A stretch of DNA of 64,000 bases from Noviherbaspirillum malthae (lineage in GTDB: Bacteria; Pseudomonadota; Gammaproteobacteria; Burkholderiales; Burkholderiaceae_D), in the NCBI RefSeq assembly GCF_015352985.1, contig NZ_JACYXF010000020.1, positions 34,707 to 98,706 of the forward strand, given 5' to 3'. The first letter of the stretch is position 1, and each line of letters starts with the position of its first letter. The translations under genes and the position numbers were made by a program. The notes under the pieces are model-generated. The model was not told the origin of the DNA. It did no database searches and worked only from the letters and a program-made list of their open reading frames with translations. Positions 37,664 through 47,300 of this stretch are shown here, one piece after another.

Positions 37664-39772
37664 TCAATTCGTCTGTGCAAGCTGCGTCTTGAGCGTCTCG
37701 AATTCCTTTTCGAAATCCAGTGTCTTGCGCTGCGCGCTCAGCGCCATCAGCGCATGGGTGCCGCCTGCCTCGTCCGGCTTCAGCCACACCCACAGGCGCC
37801 GCTCCCTTATATAGAACATAGCAAATACACCGAGCGTGAGAAGGAGGCATCCGAAATAAACGATATTTTTTCCGGGCGACCGGGTGACCTGCAGCACCGA
37901 CGCCTTGACTTCCTCGAACTCGTTGAGCTGCAGGTAGACCGGTGCCGCATAGAAAGACGCATCGGAAATGGCATTGGTCGCCAGCTGCAGGAAACGCCCA
38001 TGCTTCTCGTCCGCTGCGGCTTCCTTGAGACCGTCCTTCACACGCGCAGCTTGCCATAGTTCCCACATGCTGCCGTTCAGAATTTTCATGAAAATTTCTG
38101 CGGCTTTTTCCTGTTCCTCGGCAGGCACCCTTTCAAGGAAGCGGGTGACAGCCAGGTAGCCGCTCTCCTTTCCGTCGCCGGCGAAGATTTCCAGTCCGCG
38201 CAGCGCCGAGCGCTCGAGCTGCTCGCGCAGGCTGGCTGCATTTTCCTTCTGCTCCGGCATCGCATTCTGCGCATAGCGCTTCGCAGCCTGCTGGCGCAGC
38301 TCGGCGTTGAAGACTGCCGCGCGCAGCCGCATCCACTCCTCCACAGTATCGTTGTCGTCGGCGGGAATGCGCAGGTAGCGGAAAGGCTCGCTCGGCGTTT
38401 CCCGCATGCCGGCCAGAAACACATAGGTGCCGTCGACCTCGACCGGCTGCATGTAGTTGTGGAATTCCCTGGCCTGTCCGGTCTTGTCGCGCAGCTTGTA
38501 CTGTACGCTCGGGCCGACATTCTTCAGATCCTTGTTATTGGGATTCTTCGCCGCCGAACCGAGCTGCTTGTCGAGACCGGCCGAGAATTTTTCATTGAAG
38601 CTCTTGCTCTGGTCGACCGCACGCACATCCTGGCCGCGCTGCGCCATGTTTTCCACGTTGAAGGGACGGAAACCGCTCCACTCGATGGTGTACTCGGAGC
38701 CCTGGTCGCTGCCCAGCGGCGTGGAATTGCCCACTTCCCCGGTCACTCCGAAGTGTTGATGAGACGGACCGCGCATCGAGTGGCCGGTCAGCTTGAGCCG
38801 GCTGCCGCCGTCGTCGAAACTGGACTGGTAGATGGCGATGCCCTTGTAGATCAAGGGCTCGTTGACCTTGATCGTCGATTCGAAGGTCTTGCCGGTTTCC
38901 GCATCGCGCACCACGACCTCGCTGGCGAACAGCTTGGGCATGCCGGTCGAGTAATGCTCGATGATGAATCGCTTCAGCTGAATCGAGAATGGCAATTCCT
39001 GTACCAGGACGCCGCTCTGCTGCGGAAGAATCGCGGTATTGCTGGTGCCGCCTTCGGGAATGAAGGTGTTGCCGCGGAACGAAGGATTTCCCGTGCCGAG
39101 GCGATGCTGGGCGGGAATGTCGGCGATGATGCCGCCGCCGCCGAACGGCGTCTTGCCGCCGAACCACTGCTGGAAGCGGATCGCCAGGTCCGAATCCAGC
39201 AGGCCGCCGATACAGATGATGACAATCGCGCTATGCGCAAAGATGTAGCCCCATTTGTTGGCGGCTCCCTGTTTGGCGGCGATCAGCACGCCGCCTTCCT
39301 TGCCCACCACTTTCACCTTGTAACCGCCGTCGGCAATGCGCTGCGCAAGCTGCTGCGCAAAGTTGGCGATCGGGAATGCGCTGCTCCATTCGGCCCGGTG
39401 ATGAAAGTTGCGCAGCGACTGCTCCCGCACGTTCTCGCGCCAGCTGCGCATGTCCTTGAACATCTTCGGCGCGTTGCGGATGATGCACAGGCTGGTCGAC
39501 AGTACCAGGAATCCCATGATGAGCAGGAACCACCAGGTCGAGTAGACGGTGTACAAGCCCAGCTTGTTGAAGACCTCGAACCAGAACGGACCGAACTGGT
39601 TGACATAGTTCGGCATGGGCTCGTTCTGCTTGAGCACGGTGCCGATGATCGAGGCAATCGCAATCAGGGTCAGCAGGCTGATCGCGAAGCGCATGGACGA
39701 AACCAGCTCGACTGCGTCGGCGAGCCAGCGGCGTTCGGTTTTCAGTTGCAACCCGGAAGTGGTAGTGCTCAT
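37664..39772 (-). CDS. resB: System II cytochrome c maturation protein ResB (Ccs1)
   Basis: 702 residues from the ATG at 39772 (MSTTTSGLQLKTERRW); in-frame ATGs at 39787 and 39817 would add only a non-conserved leader. Membrane segments cluster near the N-terminus (SMRFAISLLTLIAIASIIGTVL), there is a large periplasmic domain, and one segment is near the C-terminus (IVYFGCLLLTLGVFAMFYI). It acts with CcsB in heme delivery. The 702-residue length is in the usual range for betaproteobacterial ResB. Confidence 0.94.
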   Translation of the reverse strand: MSTTTSGLQLKTERRWLADAVELVSSMRFAISLLTLIAIASIIGTVLKQNEPMPNYVNQFGPFWFEVFNKLGLYTVYSTWWFLLIMGFLVLSTSLCIIRNAPKMFKDMRSWRENVREQSLRNFHHRAEWSSAFPIANFAQQLAQRIADGGYKVKVVGKEGGVLIAAKQGAANKWGYIFAHSAIVIICIGGLLDSDLAIRFQQWFGGKTPFGGGGIIADIPAQHRLGTGNPSFRGNTFIPEGGTSNTAILPQQSGVLVQELPFSIQLKRFIIEHYSTGMPKLFASEVVVRDAETGKTFESTIKVNEPLIYKGIAIYQSSFDDGGSRLKLTGHSMRGPSHQHFGVTGEVGNSTPLGSDQGSEYTIEWSGFRPFNVENMAQRGQDVRAVDQSKSFNEKFSAGLDKQLGSAAKNPNNKDLKNVGPSVQYKLRDKTGQAREFHNYMQPVEVDGTYVFLAGMRETPSEPFRYLRIPADDNDTVEEWMRLRAAVFNAELRQQAAKRYAQNAMPEQKENAASLREQLERSALRGLEIFAGDGKESGYLAVTRFLERVPAEEQEKAAEIFMKILNGSMWELWQAARVKDGLKEAAADEKHGRFLQLATNAISDASFYAAPVYLQLNEFEEVKASVLQVTRSPGKNIVYFGCLLLTLGVFAMFYIRERRLWVWLKPDEAGGTHALMALSAQRKTLDFEKEFETLKTQLAQTN

Positions 39773-39806
39773 GGATATTGGGGGCATCAAAACAAACAAA
39801 AGAAAA

Positions 39807-39828
39807 GGGGGCGGCATTCGCCACCCCC
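39807..39828 (-). terminator. Terminator after the cytochrome c4 gene
   Basis: Stem GGGGG-C-GGC / GCC-A-CCCCC with a 4-base loop. On the minus strand it is followed by TTTTCTTTTGTTTG, so it should end the cytochrome c4 transcript before resB. Confidence 0.65.
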
Positions 39829-39863
39829 TCCATTTCTTGTTCTCTTGCTTCGCTGTTTTCTGA

Positions 39864-40523
39864 TTACTTCAGGCCGGCGATATAGTCTGCCACTGCCTGG
39901 ATTTCATCATCGGACATGCGTTTTGCAATAGTCGTCATTTGCGCACTGTTTTTGCGCGCACCGCTGCGGAAATTGGTCAGCTGAGCCGCAGTGTACTCCT
40001 GATGCTGTCCGCCCAGTCGTGCAAACTGCGCCGGAATGCCGGCACCGCTCGGACCATGGCAGGCTGCGCAGGCAGGAACATTCTTTTCGGCGATGCCGGC
40101 GCGGTAGATCTTCTTGCCGGCTTCGACCGTATCCTTGTTGCGGGCTGCACCCGGCTTGTGCTGCTGCTTGTCCAGATAGGCCGCGACATTTTTCATGTCG
40201 TCATCACTCAGCGCCTTCGAAATCGGCGTCATGATGGGGTTGTTCCGCTGCGGCGTCTTGAAGTCGGCCAGCTGCTTGGCGAGATACTCCGGATGCTGAG
40301 CCGCAAGCTTGGGATTCTGCGCGATGGTGGAGTTGCCGGCGGGACCATGGCAGGCCAGGCAGGCGGTGATGTTGCGGGACGCATCGCCCTGAGTGTAGAT
40401 TGCCTCTCCCTTGGCAGGGTCAGCCTTGGGCGCCTTATTCTCTTCCGCTGCATACGCCACCGAAGAGACTGCCAACATTGCGACGAACAAGGACTTCACA
40501 AACGGTAAAAACGCACGGTTCAT
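39864..40523 (-). CDS. Di-heme cytochrome c4
   Basis: 219 residues with a signal peptide ending near SSVAYA. Two c-type heme sites, CLACH and CAACH, lie in two homologous halves (each ending in a DDDMKNVAAYL / DDEIQAVADYI helix), as in cytochrome c4. A periplasmic electron carrier, probably feeding terminal oxidases. It stands upstream of resB-ccsB, which would attach its hemes, and diverges from engB. Confidence 0.95.
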   Translation of the reverse strand: MNRAFLPFVKSLFVAMLAVSSVAYAAEENKAPKADPAKGEAIYTQGDASRNITACLACHGPAGNSTIAQNPKLAAQHPEYLAKQLADFKTPQRNNPIMTPISKALSDDDMKNVAAYLDKQQHKPGAARNKDTVEAGKKIYRAGIAEKNVPACAACHGPSGAGIPAQFARLGGQHQEYTAAQLTNFRSGARKNSAQMTTIAKRMSDDEIQAVADYIAGLK

Positions 40524-40767
40524 TCAAACACCCTGAGACTTGATATTAAAATTCTGGCCAGTGGCGGCGATTGCACCCGCTTGCGCGACGCGCCGGCATC
40601 AGGAAAACGGTGCGGCGGCGGCACGCTGGAGTTGCAGCGCAAAATACCTTTGCGGTGGCGCTTTGGCGGCGCAACACACATAACCTCTTATTGTACAATA
40701 GGTTTTTGCCGTTTTTACTTCCCTGGCTGCATTTTCTCCGCTGCCTTTCACGCTTTTCAGTCTCCCT

Positions 40768-41493
40768 ATGTCCCTACTTTGGCAAGCCCGTTTCTTCACC
40801 ACGGTGAACCATCTTCGCGATTTGCCAAAGACGCAAGTTCCGGAAATCGCTTTTGCCGGCCGCTCGAATGCCGGCAAATCCACCGCCATCAACATCCTCT
40901 GCAACCAGAAAAAGCTGGCTTTCGCTTCCAAAACGCCTGGCCGCACGCAGCATATCAACTATTTTTCGATCGGCGGCGCTCATGTGGCGCAGCACCGCAA
41001 GGATCCGACCAAGGTAGAGGAAATACGCGCCCTGCTGGTCGACCTGCCGGGTTATGGTTATGCCGAGGTATCGGGCGATGCCAAGCTGCACTGGCAAGCC
41101 CTGCTGGGCGATTATGTCCAGAGGCGCGAGCAGCTCGCCGCGCTGGTGCTCATTATGGATTCACGCCGGCCGTTCACCGATCTCGACGTGCAGATGCTGG
41201 AATGGTTTGCCCCGACCGGGAAGCCGGTGCACTGCCTGCTGACCAAGGCGGACAAGCTGAACCGCAACGAATCGGCCAATTCACTGCGCCTCGCACGTAC
41301 GGTGCTGAACAGTTATGTCGATGAACAGGGACAGCCTTTCCCCTTTACCGTACAGATGTTTTCCGCATTGAAACGCATTGGACTGGACGAAGCGGATGCA
41401 AAAATCCAGGACCTGCTGGGCTTGCATGACATGCAGGATGACGATGGGGGAAATGCGGATGCCGGCGAGAGTCTTGAAGACGGCGGGAACTGA
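40768..41493 (+). CDS. engB: Ribosome biogenesis GTPase EngB (YihA/YsxC)
   Basis: 241 residues. The G motifs are in order: G1 GRSNAGKST, G2 TPGRTQ, G3 DLPGYG, G4 TKADK and a G5 SALK. It helps 50S subunit assembly. The C-terminus has an acidic Asp/Gly-rich tail of about 25 residues not needed for the GTPase fold. A perfect ATTGTACAAT palindrome lies about 80 bases before the start in the region shared with cytochrome c4. Confidence 0.95.
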   Translation: MSLLWQARFFTTVNHLRDLPKTQVPEIAFAGRSNAGKSTAINILCNQKKLAFASKTPGRTQHINYFSIGGAHVAQHRKDPTKVEEIRALLVDLPGYGYAEVSGDAKLHWQALLGDYVQRREQLAALVLIMDSRRPFTDLDVQMLEWFAPTGKPVHCLLTKADKLNRNESANSLRLARTVLNSYVDEQGQPFPFTVQMFSALKRIGLDEADAKIQDLLGLHDMQDDDGGNADAGESLEDGGN

Positions 41494-41518
41494 ATCCGCC
41501 AGGCAAAACCTGACGGGC

Positions 41519-41648
41519 AAAAAAAACCCTGGAGAAAGGGGAAGATCTCCAGGGCAGTAACGCCTTATCGCTAATGCCACGATAGGCCCCGCTCAGGGAG
41601 GAGAAGCGGGAGGTGAATGAACACCTACTGCTATGAGGGGACCATCCC
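41519..41648 (-). ncRNA. Row of conserved-looking hairpins between engB and hemB; possible small RNA or leader
   Basis: Four hairpins in about 110 bases: 9-bp perfect stem CCCTGGAGA / TCTCCAGGG (41527-41554), GCC-T-TATCG / CGATAGGC (41562-41587), CCCGCT / AGCGGG (41588-41610), and AGGTG / CACCT (41611-41626). On the minus strand the first one becomes an intrinsic terminator followed by eight T. That suggests a minus-strand RNA whose loops are C-rich (CTCCTCCC). Read on the plus strand, the loops are GGA-rich (GGGAGGAG, GGGGAAG) and would be part of the hemB leader. Which strand is used is undecided. Confidence 0.5.
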
Positions 41649-41733
41649 GGAAAAGTTTCATCGAATCGTATAAAGTTTGCTCATCCGTCGCATTCCGATT
41701 ATCCCCCGAACCTTTTTCAAGCACCTTTTACCT

Positions 41734-42747
<1,014 letters not shown>

Positions 42748-42973
42748 CGGATCGGCTGATCTGCCTGCCGGCTTTCCTGCATTACCGCCTCCTTGCGAGG
42801 CAATCTGCAATGCAGGCAGCCGCCATCTCTCGACAACCCGATTTTTTCCAACGCTGATGCGGCCTTTGCCTGTCCGCATCATTGCTATCCTGTTGGCGGC
42901 AGCATCCCAAGCTGCGCCCGGCCTTGGCAGTCAAGGACCAAGCGGTCAAACGGTCAACATTTGCTGATTGTGC

Positions 42974-44107
42974 ATGGACATCTTTCACATCACTCCTTCC
43001 TGTATTACCCAGCTTTCCGGTTCGCCCTGTCCGATGCCGGCGGACGGCTTCCTGTGGATCGACGCAACGCATGAGGAAGTCGGCGCCGACACGCAGGCCT
43101 GGCGCAATGCGATCGAGCGCATGACGAATGTGCACATCTACGATCTGCACCTGACCGATGCGGTCAATCTCGGCCATCCCTCCTATTTCGACTCGACCCA
43201 GGAGTACGCGATGGTCGTTTTCCGCAAACTGGCGCTGGATGGCGGCAGCGAAGCGGACAGCGAATCCGGCCCCGAGGCCCAGAAGCGAAAGATTCCTCCG
43301 GCATTGACCAAGCTGGCGACCCGCCCTGTCACGTTCATGCTGATGGACAGAGCGCTGATTACCGTGCATGCGTCGCAAAGCCGGACCATTGAATCGGTAC
43401 GCGCGCGCCTGCTGGAGCAGCGGGCGCGCGGCAACGGCAACGGTAATGGCAACGGCGGCAGCAACGGCCATGTCTCGCGCCTGCCGTCTTCGCCGGCGGA
43501 GCTGATGCTGCGCCTGCTCAATGTCATGGTGGATCAGTATCTCGCGCTGCGCCAGCCGCTCAGCGGGCAGATCGACCGCTGGCAGCGTGCCTTGCTCAAT
43601 CCGCGCAGCCGCTTCAATGACTGGATGGCGCTGCTCGACGCGCGTGTCGAACTGCGCAAGCTCGATCATCTGTGCGAAGGACAGCGAGACGCGCTGCAGG
43701 AGCTGCGGGACTATGTGGTCGACACGCAGGATGCGGACGTTCCCAACCGCGGCATGGATCTGCTGCTGGTCAGGATCAACGATGTGATGGAACACATCAC
43801 CCGCGTGCTGATCCATGCCCAGCGCATGGAAGCGACCATCGAGTCCGCAGTGCAGATTCATTTCTCGGCAATGGCGCACCGTACGAGCGAGATCATGCGG
43901 ACCCTAACGGTCATTACCGCCCTGTTCATGCCGCTGACATTGATCACCGGCATTTTCGGCATGAACTTTGTCGACATGCCCCTGCTCAAGGATGCCTTCG
44001 GCTTCTGGATCACGATTGCATTGATGGGGGTGATTGTTGTGGGACTGCTGCTGTTCTTTCGCCGCAAGCGCTATCTCGAAGATCAGGCTGCGGATGAGCA
44101 TCGTTGA
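42974..44107 (+). CDS. CorA-family divalent cation transporter
   Basis: 377 residues from the ATG at 42974. A long cytoplasmic domain is followed by two C-terminal membrane helices. The first helix ends in the ion-pore motif GMN (TGIFGMNFVD), and a basic tail follows (RRKRYLED). Members carry Mg2+, Co2+ or Zn2+. A Gly/Asn repeat (RGNGNGNGNGGSNG, about residues 153-166) interrupts the cytoplasmic domain and is encoded by a hexamer repeat. Ion specificity is not determined. Confidence 0.9.
   Translation: MDIFHITPSCITQLSGSPCPMPADGFLWIDATHEEVGADTQAWRNAIERMTNVHIYDLHLTDAVNLGHPSYFDSTQEYAMVVFRKLALDGGSEADSESGPEAQKRKIPPALTKLATRPVTFMLMDRALITVHASQSRTIESVRARLLEQRARGNGNGNGNGGSNGHVSRLPSSPAELMLRLLNVMVDQYLALRQPLSGQIDRWQRALLNPRSRFNDWMALLDARVELRKLDHLCEGQRDALQELRDYVVDTQDADVPNRGMDLLLVRINDVMEHITRVLIHAQRMEATIESAVQIHFSAMAHRTSEIMRTLTVITALFMPLTLITGIFGMNFVDMPLLKDAFGFWITIALMGVIVVGLLLFFRRKRYLEDQAADEHR
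43432..43471 (+). repeat. Hexamer tandem repeat (GGCAAC-type) inside the CorA gene
   Basis: About six imperfect units of GGCAAC / GGTAAT / GGCGGC / AGCAAC coding for Gly-Asn pairs. The unit keeps the frame, so slippage would change linker length only. Confidence 0.7.
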
Positions 44108-44138
44108 TGTGTAAAGGCCCTTTGTATTCCATGGCAAC

Positions 44139-44166
44139 AAAAAAGCGCTCCGTGGAGCGCTTTTTA
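44139..44166 (+). terminator. Intrinsic terminator after the CorA gene
   Basis: Stem AAAAAGCGCTCC / GGAGCGCTTTTT with a 2-base centre and a T-rich tail. It would also work on the minus strand. Confidence 0.85.
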
Positions 44167-44198
44167 TTTTCGGCACACGCCGATTGCAGACTGGCTTA

Positions 44199-44355
44199 TA
44201 CCAATCCCAAGTCATGACATGCCGAATGAGATCGATGGATTTTTTCGACTGGCAAGGCGCGGGAGGAGTCCATAGCGGGGCTATGGATGACGAGCGCAAC
44301 GCGGCCAGGTGGAAAAAGACGCGATCTCATGGCATGGAATGATTTGGGATTGGTA
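44199..44355. mobile_element. 157-bp hairpin (MITE-like) element with TACCAATCCC ends
   Basis: The ends are perfect 10-bp inverted repeats (TACCAATCCC / GGGATTGGTA). The two halves are complementary with scattered mismatches along almost their whole length, up to a perfect apex CCATAG-CGGGG-CTATGG (44270-44286). Flanking TTA on both sides (44196-44198 and 44356-44358) fits a 3-bp target duplication (or TA, if the ends are counted as CCAATCCC). It has no coding capacity, so a transposase elsewhere would have moved it. The right TTA is the stop codon (TAA on the minus strand) of the peroxiredoxin gene. Confidence 0.8.
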
Positions 44356-44994
44356 TTACTTGTTCGGCTGCGGCGTCACGCGCAGGTAAGGCCGCGCAGC
44401 CGTATATCCTTTCGGATACTTCTGCTTGATCACTTCCTCGTCCTGGATGGTCAGCGGGATGATGACGTCGTCGCCGTCTTTCCAGTTGCCCGGCGTGGCT
44501 ACCGTGTAGCCATCGGTCAGCTGCAGGGCGTCGATGACGCGCAGCACTTCATCGAAGTTGCGGCCGGTGCTCATCGGGTAGGTGATGATCAGTCGGACCT
44601 TCTTCTTCGGATCGATCACGAACAGCGAGCGCACCGTCGCGCTTTCCGACTGGTTCGGGTGAATCATGTCGTAGAGCTGCGAAACGGTCTTGTCCGCATC
44701 GGCGATGATGGGAAAGCCGACCACGGTTTTCTGCGTATCTTCGATGTCCTTGATCCACTGAACGTGCTTGTCGGCCGGATCGACGGACAGGGCGATCGCC
44801 TTGACGTTGCGCTTGTCGAATTCCGGTTTCAGCTTGGCGGTCAGGCCGAGTTCAGTGGTGCAGACCGGAGTGAAATCAGCGGGATGGGAAAACAGCACAA
44901 CCCAGGAATCACCTGCCCATTCATGGAACTTGATCTTGCCGATGGACGAATCCTGTTCGAAATCCGGTGCGGTATCGCCAAGCCTTAATGTCAT
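44356..44994 (-). CDS. 1-Cys peroxiredoxin (Prx6 type)
   Basis: 212 residues from the ATG at 44994, preceded by GGGAGAG. The peroxidatic Cys is in HPADFTPVCTTELG (near residue 47). The long C-terminal arm (VIIPLTIQDEEVIKQKYPKGY and beyond) is typical of Prx6-like enzymes, which reduce peroxides. It is a single-gene unit with its own promoter. Its stop codon touches the hairpin element. Confidence 0.95.
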   Translation of the reverse strand: MTLRLGDTAPDFEQDSSIGKIKFHEWAGDSWVVLFSHPADFTPVCTTELGLTAKLKPEFDKRNVKAIALSVDPADKHVQWIKDIEDTQKTVVGFPIIADADKTVSQLYDMIHPNQSESATVRSLFVIDPKKKVRLIITYPMSTGRNFDEVLRVIDALQLTDGYTVATPGNWKDGDDVIIPLTIQDEEVIKQKYPKGYTAARPYLRVTPQPNK

Positions 44995-45025
44995 TTCACT
45001 CTCCCAGTAAGTTGCTGAACGCTTA

Positions 45026-45054
45026 ACTATAGTGCGTTGTGACCGCTGGCTCAA
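45026..45054 (-). promoter_or_regulatory. Sigma-70 promoter of the peroxiredoxin gene
   Basis: On the minus strand, TTGAGC (45049-45054), a 17-base spacer and TATAGT (45026-45031). The predicted start lies about 25 bases before the ATG. No OxyR site was recognised. Confidence 0.7.
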
Positions 45055-45117
45055 GAACTAAGTTGTCAGTTTCTTATAACCAAAGCTGATAAGTACTGAA
45101 GAGGAATACGCTGGCGC

Positions 45118-46944
45118 TCAGAGGCTGCCGGCACGCTCAAGCGTGCCCAGGAACTTGTCCGCATTCTGATAGCCGATCACGCGCCCGCCGGAAATTTCCC
45201 TGCCCTGCCTGTCGAAGAAAATGATGCCGGGCGGGCCGAACAGGTTGAAGCGCTTGAGCAGCTGCTTGTCATCCTCGTTATTCGCGGTGACATCCACCTG
45301 CAGGAGGACCATTTCCGCAAATCTTGCCTTGATGCGCGGATCGGAGAAGGTCAGCTTTTCCATTTCCTTGCAGGAGACGCACCAGTCGGCATAGAAGTCG
45401 AGCATCACGGTCTTGCCGCCGGCCTTCGCGATTTCCGCGTCCAGTGCGGCCAGCGATGTCACCCGGACAAACTTGGTGTGCGGAACCTCGCCGCGTAAAT
45501 GGGCGAGCGGCGCCAGCACGTCGCGCCCGCCGGTCGCAACCCCGACCAGCTGCACCAGCCCGAGTCCCGCAAAGACAAGCGCAAACAGCTTCGCGCGCCA
45601 GCTGCCCTTGACGGCATGCAGCAGATAGATGCCGTATCCGATGCCGAGCATGGCCCAGCCGAGCATCGGCACCCAGCCGGGGGTGACCGGAGCCACGATC
45701 CAGAGCGCCATGGCGAGCATGAGGATGCCGAAGAACAGCTTGACCGAGCGCATCCACGCGCCGGCGCGCGGCAGCAGGGCGCCGGCGGAAAGCCCGACCA
45801 GGAGCAGTGGCACGCTCATGCCGACGGCCATGGCGAACAGGGCGCTGCCGCCTATCACGACATTGCGGGTCTGGCTGATGTAGAGCAGTGCACCTGCCAG
45901 CGGCGCGGCGACGCAGGGACCGACGATGAGCGCGGAGATCGCGCCCATGCTGAAGACGCCGAGGAACTTGCCGGACACTTGCTTACCAGATGCGGCCGTG
46001 AGGCGCTGCTGGAGTGCTGCAGGCACTTGCAATTGGTAGACGTCGAACATCGACAGCGAGAGAACCGCAATCAGCAGAGCGAACGCGCCGAGCACCCAGG
46101 GGTTCTGCAGCGCCGCAGCCAGGCCTTCGCCGGCGAGACCGGCGGCGATGCCCATCGCGGTATAGATCAGCGCCATGCCGAGCGAATACGCAGCCGACAG
46201 CGCAAGACCGCGGCTTCGGCTGACCTTCCCGCCCTGCGTGCTGCCGATGATGATCGACGAGAGGATGGGCACCATCGGCAGCACGCAGGGCGTGAAGGAA
46301 AGACCGAGTCCGAGCAGAAGGAACAGGGGCAGTATGCCGAGCAGGCTGCCGCTTTGCAGCGCGGCTTCGATGCGGCCGTTTTCACTGTCAGCCTGCATTG
46401 CCGGGAGGACTGATGTACCGGCAGCACTCGTGGCATTTGAGGCTGCAGTCGATTGCTGGGTACCGCGTATCGCCGACATCAGCCCTCCTCCGCTGGGCGA
46501 CAGCGCAGCGACCGATTCCATCGGCGCATAGCACAGTCCCTGGTCGGCGCAGCCCTGCGACGTGACCTTGAGGCTGAAATCGGATGCCGCGTTCACGGGA
46601 AGCGTAATGGCAACCGACTTGCGATAGGTTTCGACATCCTTTTGAAAGGTCTCGTCGAATTTGATCTTTCCCTGCGGGATGACCGGCGTACCGAGCTGTG
46701 CGCCTGCCGCGCTGAAGGCAAAGCGCTCGCGGTACATGTAATAGCCGTCCGCAATCGTGAAAGTCACTTCCGCCGTGTTGGCATCGATCATCCGCGCCGC
46801 GAACTTGAACGCCTTTTCCGGCGGCAGAAAATCATCCTCCGCATTCGCCATGCATGGAAACAGCATGGCGATCCATGCCACCGCAGTGAGCAACAATCGC
46901 ACCGCTGCGCGGGGCGCGGCGCTGGCATACAAAGCATTAAACAT
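45118..46944 (-). CDS. dsbD: Thiol:disulfide interchange protein DsbD
   Basis: 608 residues from the ATG at 46944; the ATG at 46950 is equally possible (AAGGAAG lies just upstream of both). A signal peptide is followed by the periplasmic alpha domain with a Cys pair (CADQGLCYAP). A membrane domain of about eight helices has one Cys in FTPCVLPMVPILSS and one in IVGPCVAAPLAG, and a thioredoxin-like gamma domain has CVSCK. All six redox cysteines are present. It moves electrons from thioredoxin to periplasmic DsbC and cytochrome c maturation. The start overlaps the end of cutA. Confidence 0.95.
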   Translation of the reverse strand: MFNALYASAAPRAAVRLLLTAVAWIAMLFPCMANAEDDFLPPEKAFKFAARMIDANTAEVTFTIADGYYMYRERFAFSAAGAQLGTPVIPQGKIKFDETFQKDVETYRKSVAITLPVNAASDFSLKVTSQGCADQGLCYAPMESVAALSPSGGGLMSAIRGTQQSTAASNATSAAGTSVLPAMQADSENGRIEAALQSGSLLGILPLFLLLGLGLSFTPCVLPMVPILSSIIIGSTQGGKVSRSRGLALSAAYSLGMALIYTAMGIAAGLAGEGLAAALQNPWVLGAFALLIAVLSLSMFDVYQLQVPAALQQRLTAASGKQVSGKFLGVFSMGAISALIVGPCVAAPLAGALLYISQTRNVVIGGSALFAMAVGMSVPLLLVGLSAGALLPRAGAWMRSVKLFFGILMLAMALWIVAPVTPGWVPMLGWAMLGIGYGIYLLHAVKGSWRAKLFALVFAGLGLVQLVGVATGGRDVLAPLAHLRGEVPHTKFVRVTSLAALDAEIAKAGGKTVMLDFYADWCVSCKEMEKLTFSDPRIKARFAEMVLLQVDVTANNEDDKQLLKRFNLFGPPGIIFFDRQGREISGGRVIGYQNADKFLGTLERAGSL

Positions 46945-47287
46945 CCACATTCTTCCTTGTTTCGGCGGCAAGCCATTGCAGATACGCAGGCAGGCCGTGC
47001 GTAATCGGCAGCGCGATGATTTCAGGCACATCGTAGGGATGGAGCCGCTTTATCACGTTCTCGACTTCATCATAGCGGTCGGCCGTCGATTTCACTACCA
47101 GCGTCATTTCGGCGGCTTCCTCGATCTTGCCTTCCCAGCGGTAGACGGAATGCACCGCAGGCAGGATATTCACGCATGCGGCTGCACGGATGTCCACCAG
47201 TTCACGCGCAATGCGCCCGGCCGTGTCCCGGTCCGGCACGTTGGACATGATCAATAGCGGATGTGGCTGGTCGGAGGTATGCATCAT
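46937..47287 (-). CDS. cutA: CutA1 divalent-cation tolerance protein
   Basis: 116 residues, the CutA1 trimer fold. It has MSNVPDRDTAGRIARELVD, AACVNILPAVHSVYRWEGKIEEAAEMTLVVKS and the HPYDVPEIIALPI block, which are the family signatures. Linked in enterics to copper tolerance; the exact role is unclear. It overlaps dsbD, a common betaproteobacterial pair. Confidence 0.95.
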   Translation of the reverse strand: MMHTSDQPHPLLIMSNVPDRDTAGRIARELVDIRAAACVNILPAVHSVYRWEGKIEEAAEMTLVVKSTADRYDEVENVIKRLHPYDVPEIIALPITHGLPAYLQWLAAETRKNVDV

Positions 47288-47300
47288 CGCGATCCGGACA

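Noticed and set aside
43432..43471. CRISPR-like or non-coding tandem repeat
   Set aside because: Units are six bases, imperfect and in frame within a clear CorA gene; there are no spacers.
44199..44355. Simple transcription terminator of the peroxiredoxin gene
   Set aside because: Perfect terminal inverted repeats, flanking TTA duplication and whole-length complementarity fit an inserted element better, though it may still end transcription.
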